6,592 bases of DNA from CALELM01 sp045617105. GTDB taxonomy: Bacteria > Bacillota > Negativicutes > Selenomonadales > Selenomonadaceae. Made by a program: the position numbers and the translations under genes. Below, in pieces: positions 1 to 5,648 of this stretch (position 1 is the stretch's first letter; each line of letters begins with the position of its first letter). Below the pieces are notes generated by a model that did no database searches, had not been told where the DNA came from, and was given only the letters and a program-made list of their open reading frames with translations. Location of the stretch: contig JAZLHW010000109.1 of assembly GCA_045617105.1 (NCBI GenBank), forward strand, positions 1-6,592, written 5' to 3'.

Positions 1-9
1 GTTCACCTC
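1..9 (-). promoter_or_regulatory. Probable ribosome binding site of the next gene beyond the left edge
   Basis: Read on the minus strand the last bases are GAGGTGAAC. GAGGTGA matches the 16S anti-Shine-Dalgarno over seven bases. It lies 6 nt after the muramidase stop (16-18), so another gene of the same operon probably starts within a few bases of the window end. Confidence 0.4.
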
Positions 10-15
10 ATTTCG

Positions 16-870
16 TTAGACTAGAGCGCCCCACGTCAGCGGACCGACGACTTTGTCCACATCCAGCCCCTTGCACTCTTGAGCATCCACAACAGCCTGC
101 TCCGTGGCGGGACCGAAGTCACCGTCCACGTCAAGTGCGGCGTCAATGATATCATTCAGCCGGTGCTGAAGCACTTTGACCGCAGGACCAGTGTCACCAC
201 GGCGAAGCATGGGCAGTCCGATGACAGGACGGAGCCAGTCGGTACGGTAGAGATAGCTCAGGTCGATGGTCTTGATACCGCCATTGCCGCCAGAACCGAA
301 GATCTTGCCGTCGCCGGACTTGGTATACTGCCACATGGCACAACCATCGGGGGCGGACTTTGCGCTGTAGGAGGCCAGCCACAGCGGATAGTCCCCAAGC
401 TTGGAGCGGATCAGCTCGTCACGGATAAAGTCGACATCACAATACACACCGCCATTGAGACCGTGCTTCTCCAGACGGCGCAGGAATGCAATGGCGTATG
501 TGGTGCGATTCTTGGCGGACAGCTTGTCCGCACGTCCGGTGCGGTTCGGGGCAGTGCTGTACTCCAAATCAAGCCACACGGGACAGAACAGGCGATAGCC
601 CTTCACGGCGGCGGCGACATAGTCCGCCTCTGCCTCCGCCTCGACGGAGCTGATAGCCTGAGAAATCCAGTACACGCCGACAGGCAGACCAACCTTCACA
701 GCGGCGTCCATGTTGCGCTTATAGGTGTTCTCGGTGTTCATGGTGCCCGACTTGCCATAGCCACGATATCCGACCTTGATGACAACACCAGCGACACCGG
801 CAGTCTTCATTTTGGCGAAATCGACAGTGCCGTTAAAACGACTGATATCTGCAATAATAGGGGTTGCCAT
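16..870 (-). CDS. Endolysin: GH25 muramidase with C-terminal peptidoglycan-binding domain
   Basis: This is a 284-residue protein. Residues about 4-212 form a glycoside hydrolase family 25 (lysozyme/N-acetylmuramidase) domain. Visible marks are D-I-S at 8-10 with Asp8, the strand GVVIKVGYRG at 28-37, the GVYWIS strand at 65-70, W-L-D-L-E at 99-103 carrying the probable acid and base D101 and E103, a MWQYT strand at 179-183, and T-I-D-L-S at 201-205 with the late conserved Asp203. Residues about 219-284 match a PG_binding_1 domain (LRRGDTGPAVKVLQHRL, DGDFGPATEQAV, VVGPLTWGAL). It would cut the bond between N-acetylmuramic acid and N-acetylglucosamine. There is no signal peptide, so it needs the holin just upstream. 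The ATG sits in a TAATG overlap with the holin stop and has AAGGAGG 7 nt before it. All key catalytic positions appear intact. Confidence 0.95.
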   Translation of the reverse strand: MATPIIADISRFNGTVDFAKMKTAGVAGVVIKVGYRGYGKSGTMNTENTYKRNMDAAVKVGLPVGVYWISQAISSVEAEAEADYVAAAVKGYRLFCPVWLDLEYSTAPNRTGRADKLSAKNRTTYAIAFLRRLEKHGLNGGVYCDVDFIRDELIRSKLGDYPLWLASYSAKSAPDGCAMWQYTKSGDGKIFGSGGNGGIKTIDLSYLYRTDWLRPVIGLPMLRRGDTGPAVKVLQHRLNDIIDAALDVDGDFGPATEQAVVDAQECKGLDVDKVVGPLTWGALV

Positions 871-1214
871 TACACTTCCTCCTTCTTCTTCTTTCCGATG
901 GAAAACAGGCCGTTATAGCCGCTGGGGATATCCTTGTTGATCTTGTGAAGGTTCTCCAACGTGGAACCAATCTCCATAATTACGAAGCCGGAGCACACCA
1001 TGCCGGAAGTCGGAAAAGAGCCGAGGACACCGAGGTCAATGTATCCCATAGACCATTCGACGACTGCCACGAGGAGTAGAACACCTATGATGGCGAGCTT
1101 GTGAAAAATTCCTTCACGCATAACACAGGACTGGAAATTGTGATTGTAGATTGCCTGAGCCAGACCGGTAAGATAGTCCATAGCGATCATAATACAGGTG
1201 ATAATGTACTGCAT
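870..1214 (-). CDS. Phage holin, Phage_holin_4 (toxin secretion/phage lysis holin) type
   Basis: This is a 114-residue membrane protein. Hydrophobic segments lie at about residues 3-20, 38-57 and 62-83, and the C-terminal tail is strongly charged (GKKKKEEV). Family-type motifs are visible: D-Y-L-T-G at 13-17 at the end of the first segment, an S-C-V-M-R-E-G-I-x-x-K loop at 29-39, and M-E-I-G-S-T-L-E-N at 80-88, matching the 'ElgSilEN' block of this family. Holins collect in the cytoplasmic membrane and open holes at a set time, letting lysins without signal peptides reach the wall. The start is fixed by AAAGGA 9 nt upstream and by an in-frame TAA at 1221-1223. Relatives usually carry an extra hydrophobic stretch before the D-Y-x-x-G helix; here that part is missing. 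The stop overlaps the muramidase start (TAATG), and the codons for the Lys/Glu tail contain that gene's ribosome binding site. A small amphitropic accessory role is less likely. Confidence 0.88.
   Translation of the reverse strand: MQYIITCIMIAMDYLTGLAQAIYNHNFQSCVMREGIFHKLAIIGVLLLVAVVEWSMGYIDLGVLGSFPTSGMVCSGFVIMEIGSTLENLHKINKDIPSGYNGLFSIGKKKKEEV
878..884 (-). promoter_or_regulatory. Strong ribosome binding site of the muramidase, inside the holin gene
   Basis: AAGGAGG on the minus strand is a near-complete match to the 16S anti-Shine-Dalgarno and lies 7 nt before the ATG at 868-870. It is formed by codons of the holin's K-E-E tail. Confidence 0.85.
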
Positions 1215-1223
1215 AGTTTTTTA

Positions 1224-1229
1224 TCCTTT
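1224..1229 (-). promoter_or_regulatory. Ribosome binding site of the holin gene
   Basis: AAAGGA on the minus strand lies 9 nt before the ATG at 1212-1214. The TAA at 1221-1223 lies between the two and is in frame with the ATG, so the holin cannot start further upstream. Confidence 0.7.
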
Positions 1230-1231
1230 CC

Positions 1232-1249
1232 GCCCCGGTTTCCCGGGGC
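1232..1249 (-). other. GC-rich hairpin with GAAA tetraloop just upstream of the holin RBS
   Basis: GCCCCGG (1232-1238) and CCGGGGC (1243-1249) form a perfect 7-bp stem. Read on the minus strand the loop is GAAA, a GNRA-type tetraloop that stabilises RNA stems. On the minus strand no T-run follows (the next bases are the holin ribosome binding site), so it is unlikely to terminate the operon. On the plus strand the stem is followed by CTTTTGTG, a weak T-tract that could stop transcription entering from the left. The stem ends 2 nt from the holin AAAGGA, so it may tune holin translation or mark an RNA processing point. Confidence 0.6.
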
Positions 1250-1256
1250 TTTTGTG

Positions 1257-1994
1257 TTATTCCTTGGGGCAGATAGCAACCAGAACTTTGGCCTTGTTGG
1301 GGTATCCGCCGCCCTTCCACAGGACAGCACAGCCGCCTTTGCCGTACTTCTTGCCCGTCATATGGCAGGAATAGATTCCGTTTTCAGCAACAAGGGCGTT
1401 ATCGCTGTCATAAATCAGGATGGTGCCGGGCTTCTTGCACTTTTCCGGCATATCAGAAAAGCTTTTGTTGACCCACACCACATCACAGGTGCCGGGAATC
1501 AGGTTTTCAAGGCCAGAAACAGCCTGAGCAATCGTCCCCTTTGTCGCTCCGCCTTTGCCGTCACTCTTCCGGTGGCCAACCCGGGTGCCGTGCTTGACGA
1601 TTCCGGCGATATCTCCTGCGGCGGCGGTAGCGCCAATGCAGTCGGTTTCTTTGTGCTTCTTGATTTCGGTAAGCGTTGCCCACTTGCCCCCGTGGGAAAA
1701 TCCGCCGTCATAAATGGCGCTGTACACGGTTTTTCCAGCCGTCACCATGCGCTGACGGTAGTTGATATGTTCCCGGAGGAGCTTGTCCACACACCACAGC
1801 CACTTCCCGCCGTGTTTCACGGCCATGTACTTGGTGGTGCTTCCTACGGTGTTTTCTGCTGTCCAGTCCTCGCAGACCTGAACAAGGGCACCCTTGGGAA
1901 GGTGAGCCACAACCTTTCCATTGGTGGAGCTGGGCAGGTCACGCAGATTAGCTCCCGCCTCGTTGGTAACGTGATAGGTTTTCATTGTTGCCAT
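1257..1994 (-). CDS. SH3b-domain cell wall lysin with divergent NlpC/P60-like cysteine domain
   Basis: This is a 245-residue protein without signal peptide or membrane helix. Residues about 5-72 form a bacterial SH3 domain (YHVTNEAGANLRDLPSS, then KVVAHLPKGALVQV, ending WLWCVDKLL), which in phage lysins binds the cell wall. Residues about 85-245 look like a distant cysteine hydrolase: T-D-C119-I-G resembles the DCSG nucleophile motif of NlpC/P60 (C40) enzymes, K-P-G190-T-I-L-I-Y resembles their PGD-hydrophobic strand, and H211 in CHMTG is the candidate catalytic histidine. The usual serine after the cysteine is isoleucine and the aspartate of PGD is threonine. Eight cysteines are present, many for a phage lysin. 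The ATG at 1994 has AAAGGA 8 nt upstream. It lies 21 nt after the tail-tip stop and just before the holin, so a lysis role as peptidase or amidase is inferred. An accessory or virion-borne wall-binding role remains possible. The SH3b call is firmer than the catalytic one. Confidence 0.7.
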   Translation of the reverse strand: MATMKTYHVTNEAGANLRDLPSSTNGKVVAHLPKGALVQVCEDWTAENTVGSTTKYMAVKHGGKWLWCVDKLLREHINYRQRMVTAGKTVYSAIYDGGFSHGGKWATLTEIKKHKETDCIGATAAAGDIAGIVKHGTRVGHRKSDGKGGATKGTIAQAVSGLENLIPGTCDVVWVNKSFSDMPEKCKKPGTILIYDSDNALVAENGIYSCHMTGKKYGKGGCAVLWKGGGYPNKAKVLVAICPKE

Positions 1995-2002
1995 AGGTAT
2001 TA

Positions 2003-2008
2003 TCCTTT
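2003..2008 (-). promoter_or_regulatory. Ribosome binding site of the SH3b lysin
   Basis: AAAGGA on the minus strand lies 8 nt before the ATG at 1992-1994, within the 21-nt gap after the tail-tip stop. It favours this ATG over the second in-frame ATG at 1983-1985. The surrounding GAAAGGATAA is identical to the sequence in front of the holin gene. Confidence 0.65.
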
Positions 2009-2015
2009 CTTTCGT

Positions 2016-5000
2016 TTATAGGCTCACCGCAAACCAGTCAACCCATGTTTTTGTTGCATCCGCTCGCTTAAAATGCAGGGTAAATCCCGTTTCTGATACG
2101 TTGTTCACGACAGCGAAAACGCTCCCGGGCGCGGAGGATATGGGCGACACAAACACAACGGGTTTTGCAGCAAACGCTTTTGAGAACGCTATATCCACGG
2201 CTGTGACAACGTTCGCCCCCACCGGGCTGACAGAGACGGAGCCGCGCTGAATGTAATTTCTTACACTGAGAGTATCTAAAATCGTAGCCCAGCTTTTTTT
2301 GTCGTCTCTCCATCCGGTTCGGTATCGCAATCCCTCGCCGTTGATGCTGGTCCTATGGTTATACCACAGGTCAAGACGGGCTTGTGTGCCGGGGAGGGAT
2401 ACCGCTGCTCCATAGGTATAGGTTTCGGAATCCGCCAATCCATCGGGCAGGGCGTTGTTATACTGCTGTATGCCAATTTGATTCCACAAGGTGTCGTAAT
2501 GGGACGCTCCTCCTGATCCGGTCTGGCTGTCCCTTGACCGCAGATAGTCAGAGTCACTGTGACCGTTGATGTTACCGTTCACGATCAGGTTGCCATTAAA
2601 CTCGCCCGAATACGCCTTAAAATCATGGGCATACAGGTTTTGGGCACACACATCGTCACCGCTGATAAATCCAGCGTCCACGTGAGGGCTTTCATAAAGC
2701 GCCGCCCCGTAAAATTTGGGGGCTACAATAAAGTCAAAGCTTGCCGCACCAGTGGATATACGCGGCGTTTTTTCCATGTGTGGCGAATAGGTGAACCACG
2801 AACCCTTGACCGGTTGCTCATCAGCAACATTTTCAGCCCAATAACCACCGGACAGAGAATCAGGCCCTTCCAAGTCGAGGCGTAACTTGCCCATGTGATA
2901 CCCGTCTGCCGCCCAAACCTCAACCGCTTCTTTAAAGTTTCCGGTGGTTCCGTTAAGATTCACGCCTTTCAGCGTGCCGGAAAGCTCCATGTCTACGCCC
3001 TCGACCTTCCCAGTGAATGCCACTTTTTGAGCGTCGATCAAGATTTTCTCCGCTGTCTGGTTGATGGAGGAGATCACACCATCCTTTTTGACGGTCAGGG
3101 CAATTTCCTTTGCCGTCTGGCTGATGCTGGATTCAGCGGCGTCCATGCGGGATTCTATGTCCTCAGGGGAAGGTGTCCAGTCAGTCGCAATGCTGCCCTG
3201 TTCGAGCTGAACATCACCAAAGAAAAATTCCTTCAAATCCGTTGTATTATCACCAATCATAAAATTGATTTTAGTGATTTCCGGGCGATTACGCGGAGAG
3301 ATCGTATAGGAATAACGCCGTGGTTTGGCTGATAATACAAATACCTGCCAGCTTTGTGCGATTATCGCGTTGTCGATATCGTTCCAATGTACGCCGACAG
3401 CCATCGTGGTGCCAGCCTCTGGAGCATATGCGGTAAAGGAAATCGTATAGTAGTCATCAGGATTGACAAGGGCGCCGTTTACGTTTGAATTCTGTTGAAC
3501 TCCCTGAAACGCAACCCCAGAGGTTTTAATGTGTGCCCACATTCTCGCATCCTGACCGGGGATAACCTCCCTTATTTCCGGGCTTCCCCAGTTGCTCCAT
3601 TTGCTGAAATTATTTGCAAACGAAGAATTTAACAGGAGGTTTCTTCCGCCAATGCTCAGATTGTCAAGCTTATCCCTGGCGCTGTTGGCTACACTTTCAG
3701 TTGTGGAAACACGGGTTGTCAGGCTGTTTGCGGTCTGCTGTAGGGCAGAAACAGCGCCCTCTGCGCTCTGTACCCGGGTGGCAATACCGCTCACCTCCAC
3801 TTTCAGCTCGGATACAGATTTTTTCGCCTCATTTGCCGCTGTATCATCCGTATAGGACACCTTTTTCACCCAATCCGCCGCCAGATAAGGTGTACCCGCC
3901 GCCCTTGCCCCGACGCAGGTCAGCAGGTCAGTGCCATTTGTCCACAGGTCGCCCACGTCATAAGGTGGAACCGGAGTGGAGACGAATACCCTCCGTTTGT
4001 TGTTGGCTGTGAGCTGAGCGGCGGAGACACGGGTGGCAAGACCGTCTACGCCCATATGGAGGGACGCCATGTCATCAGCAACGACACTCAACTCGTGGAC
4101 AGTTGCCTTGTCTGCGGTCAGGTTCTGGATGTAGGCCGTCTGCGCCTCGAAGTTCTCCGCTGTCAGGTTTTTGACGGCGATTATATCAGCTTCAATGCGG
4201 GAAAGCGCCTGCTGATATTCGGTGTCGAAGTTAGCTCTGGTGTCTGTGTCGCTATATCCTTCTGCTTTTACGGTTGCCCGACATCCGCCGTCGAGAGACA
4301 GCGTCAGGCCCAAAACAGGGACGCTGTGCACAGCTCCACTGAGGGGTGTAACTGTCAGTATGTCGCCAGGCTCCACATCATATCCGCCGATAAACGAAAC
4401 GCTTCCGACGGAATATGAAAGCGGAACAACGGCGTCAGCGATGGCGTCCACAAGATCCTGATTTGCGTATGGGCAATCAACGGCCAGAACTCGCCCGGTG
4501 CCGGACGCACTGGAATAGGTCTTTTCCTCCTCACGTTCAACCGTGATTCCTGAATCCGGGTCTGTGGACGGCGTGATGATTTTCGTTTTCATTTGGACGC
4601 CGACAATGTTGATGGTAGCGGTGTTTGCCAGCTCATCAGCGTAATAATCATCCGGCCCAATTGCTTGCCCGTTGTCGGAGAGCCATTTCAGACGCAATGC
4701 GCCAGAACGGTCTATGATGGCATTACAGCCGCAGACCGTCGCCATGTGCATGATGATCTGTCGGGCGGTGTAGCCCGTCAGGCGTCCGTCAATCACCCTG
4801 TCGGCGGCTGACGGCAGGGCTCCCAATGTGATATTGCACTGTTCACACACGTCTTCCAGAACGGCCCTGACGCTGGTGGGTGTCTGGACCGTTGGAATGT
4901 AATCGCCACCTGTGGCCCAATATGCGGCGTCATAGGCGGTGATGTTGCTCGTATCATCGCCGACTTGACATTCGCAGACCCGGAACACGCCCAGCTGAAT

Positions 5001-5261
5001 CCACTCAAGCGGTGCTCCAAACCCCAGCTTCACGACGACATCCTGACCGGACAGCTCATGCCGACCGTAGGCGGATATCTTGACGTTGGCAGAGCACAGC
5101 GCTCCGACAGTCAGACCGGCACCGCAAAAATAGGCGTTGTAGACGCAGGACGCAACGTCGTCCTGCGACGTCATTGTCGGAGTTGCACTGCCACCGACAA
5201 AAACCCCAATGACATGCGGCTCATCAATGTTGGGCTCGTTTGATTTTGGTATATGGTACAT
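2016..5261 (-). CDS. Tail-tip hub and receptor-binding protein (Tal/minor tail protein type), 1081 aa
   Basis: Residues are counted from the ATG at 5261. Roughly 1-340 resemble the hub domain of Firmicutes tail-tip proteins, with an LGxFRV segment, an ITAYDAA motif near 107 and a TARQIIMHMA...IIDRSGALRLKW segment near 165-193. Residues 345-420 are helical with TAENFEAQT-type stalk repeats. Residues 425-475 form a small tryptophan-containing module (PPYDVGDLW...DWVKK...YTDD) common in phage tail proteins. Another helical stalk (475-535) leads to a module opening with GGRNLLLNSSF and closing near QLEQGSIATDWTPSPED (537-701), which looks like a carbohydrate-binding module. Two similar S-I-x-Q-T-A helices follow (about 712-740), then strand-rich repeats (745-900). 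The C-terminus has a knob-like YRTGWRDDKKSWATILDT segment (980-997) and an end like tail-fibre tips (KPVVFVSP...WVDWFAVSL). No peptidase motif was found. It probably closes the tail, sits at the baseplate centre and binds surface glycans; receptor specificity cannot be read from sequence. Confidence 0.85.
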   Translation of the reverse strand: MYHIPKSNEPNIDEPHVIGVFVGGSATPTMTSQDDVASCVYNAYFCGAGLTVGALCSANVKISAYGRHELSGQDVVVKLGFGAPLEWIQLGVFRVCECQVGDDTSNITAYDAAYWATGGDYIPTVQTPTSVRAVLEDVCEQCNITLGALPSAADRVIDGRLTGYTARQIIMHMATVCGCNAIIDRSGALRLKWLSDNGQAIGPDDYYADELANTATINIVGVQMKTKIITPSTDPDSGITVEREEEKTYSSASGTGRVLAVDCPYANQDLVDAIADAVVPLSYSVGSVSFIGGYDVEPGDILTVTPLSGAVHSVPVLGLTLSLDGGCRATVKAEGYSDTDTRANFDTEYQQALSRIEADIIAVKNLTAENFEAQTAYIQNLTADKATVHELSVVADDMASLHMGVDGLATRVSAAQLTANNKRRVFVSTPVPPYDVGDLWTNGTDLLTCVGARAAGTPYLAADWVKKVSYTDDTAANEAKKSVSELKVEVSGIATRVQSAEGAVSALQQTANSLTTRVSTTESVANSARDKLDNLSIGGRNLLLNSSFANNFSKWSNWGSPEIREVIPGQDARMWAHIKTSGVAFQGVQQNSNVNGALVNPDDYYTISFTAYAPEAGTTMAVGVHWNDIDNAIIAQSWQVFVLSAKPRRYSYTISPRNRPEITKINFMIGDNTTDLKEFFFGDVQLEQGSIATDWTPSPEDIESRMDAAESSISQTAKEIALTVKKDGVISSINQTAEKILIDAQKVAFTGKVEGVDMELSGTLKGVNLNGTTGNFKEAVEVWAADGYHMGKLRLDLEGPDSLSGGYWAENVADEQPVKGSWFTYSPHMEKTPRISTGAASFDFIVAPKFYGAALYESPHVDAGFISGDDVCAQNLYAHDFKAYSGEFNGNLIVNGNINGHSDSDYLRSRDSQTGSGGASHYDTLWNQIGIQQYNNALPDGLADSETYTYGAAVSLPGTQARLDLWYNHRTSINGEGLRYRTGWRDDKKSWATILDTLSVRNYIQRGSVSVSPVGANVVTAVDIAFSKAFAAKPVVFVSPISSAPGSVFAVVNNVSETGFTLHFKRADATKTWVDWFAVSL
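5144..5167 (-). other. Perfect 9-bp inverted repeat, 6-nt loop, near the 5' end of the tail-tip gene
   Basis: The arms are CGCAGGACG (5144-5152) and CGTCCTGCG (5159-5167). The stem lies about 95-118 nt inside the coding sequence, within codons for Q-D-D-V-A-S-C. No T-tract follows it on either strand. It could be an mRNA hairpin early in the longest gene of the window, or a chance product of GC-rich Asp/Val/Ser codons. Confidence 0.5.
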
Positions 5262-5269
5262 CGTATACA

Positions 5270-5275
5270 CTTCCT
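5270..5275 (-). promoter_or_regulatory. Ribosome binding site that decides the tail-tip gene start
   Basis: AGGAAG on the minus strand overlaps the TAG stop of the upstream gene (5274-5276). It lies 8 nt before the ATG at 5259-5261. An in-frame GTG at 5268-5270 would give three more residues, but it overlaps the last base of the Shine-Dalgarno itself and has no spacer, so the ATG is the better start. Confidence 0.7.
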
Positions 5276-5648
5276 AACATTCGATAAACTCTGCGGTTTT
5301 ACCTGTGATGTACTGCATCCCCTTTACCCAGCTATATTGAGTTCCGGGTGTGGCGGCAACGTAGACGGTTTTCGTGTGGGTGTTCCCGCCGTTATCCGTG
5401 TATTTCAGCTGCCGTTTAAACTTTGTTTTGCAGATGGCAGAATCAATCAGGTCGCACTTGGACGGAGACAGCGGTGGCCATTTAACCTCAATTGTTGCCT
5501 TCCACGCTTTCACCGTACCCTGCGCTTTACCGGACGCAGAACGTCCGGTATTCTCGCTGTGTACGGGGTTCATGGTGATTTTTACGCCCTCATGGGCGGG
5601 CGTTGGGAGTTGAACGCCGTCCAGCTCCATCTGTGTGAACGTTGCCAT
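5274..5648 (-). CDS. Small phage tail protein in the distal-tail position (DUF6711-like)
   Basis: This is a 124-residue protein starting at the ATG of a TAATG overlap with the tape measure stop, preceded by a GAGGGGGG ribosome binding site. Such overlaps usually mean coupled translation. It has no signal peptide or membrane segment. The N-terminus (MATFTQMELDGVQLPTP) has the 'short strand, x-G-V, x-P-x-P' opening seen in small siphovirus tail proteins. A middle strand-rich part with W49 and W57 follows, then a Y-T-D-x-G-G turn near residue 83 and a closing FIE segment. By eye this layout resembles the family of small tail proteins called DUF6711, but I could not test this. The gene sits between the tape measure and tail-tip genes, where the distal tail (Dit) protein usually lies; at 124 residues it is about half a normal Dit. 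A structural role at the tail end is inferred from position. It contains a 9-bp inverted repeat (5528-5550). Confidence 0.7.
   Translation of the reverse strand: MATFTQMELDGVQLPTPAHEGVKITMNPVHSENTGRSASGKAQGTVKAWKATIEVKWPPLSPSKCDLIDSAICKTKFKRQLKYTDNGGNTHTKTVYVAATPGTQYSWVKGMQYITGKTAEFIEC
5528..5550 (-). other. Perfect 9-bp inverted repeat, 5-nt loop, inside the small tail protein gene
   Basis: The arms are TACCGGACG (5528-5536) and CGTCCGGTA (5542-5550), with a 5-nt loop between them. In the mRNA this would fold into a GC-rich stem within codons for T-G-R-S-A-S-G-K. There is no T-tract after it on either strand, so it is not a terminator. It may affect mRNA structure or may be chance. Confidence 0.5.

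Noticed and set aside
79..918. Long plus-strand open frame (279 codons) opposite the muramidase gene
   Set aside because: It starts at TTG without a ribosome binding site, and its codons lie in exact register opposite the muramidase codons. In that register antisense stops need TTA, CTA or TCA sense codons, which this gene rarely uses, so the open frame is a by-product of codon choice. The protein shows no recognisable domain.
1232..1253. Intrinsic terminator of the lysis operon on the minus strand
   Set aside because: The stem is followed on the minus strand by GGAAAGGATAA, the holin ribosome binding site, with no T-run. Only the plus strand has a weak T-tract.
1114..1320. Minus-strand 68-codon frame spanning the lysin end and holin start
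   Set aside because: It overlaps two supported genes in a different frame, lacks a good ribosome binding site and has no recognisable features.
1101..2021. Long plus-strand open frame (306 codons) opposite the SH3b lysin and the start of the holin
   Set aside because: It has the same codon-register effect as the frame opposite the muramidase. It crosses two well-supported genes and a gap with their ribosome binding sites, and has no domain of its own.
2016..2700. Target of a diversity-generating retroelement at the tail-fibre tip
   Set aside because: No C-type lectin-like variable end, no template repeat and no reverse transcriptase are visible in the window. The tip looks like an ordinary tail-fibre end.
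5262..5270. GTG start at 5270 for the tail-tip protein
   Set aside because: The GTG touches the Shine-Dalgarno AGGAAG with no spacer; the ATG at 5261 has an 8-nt spacer.
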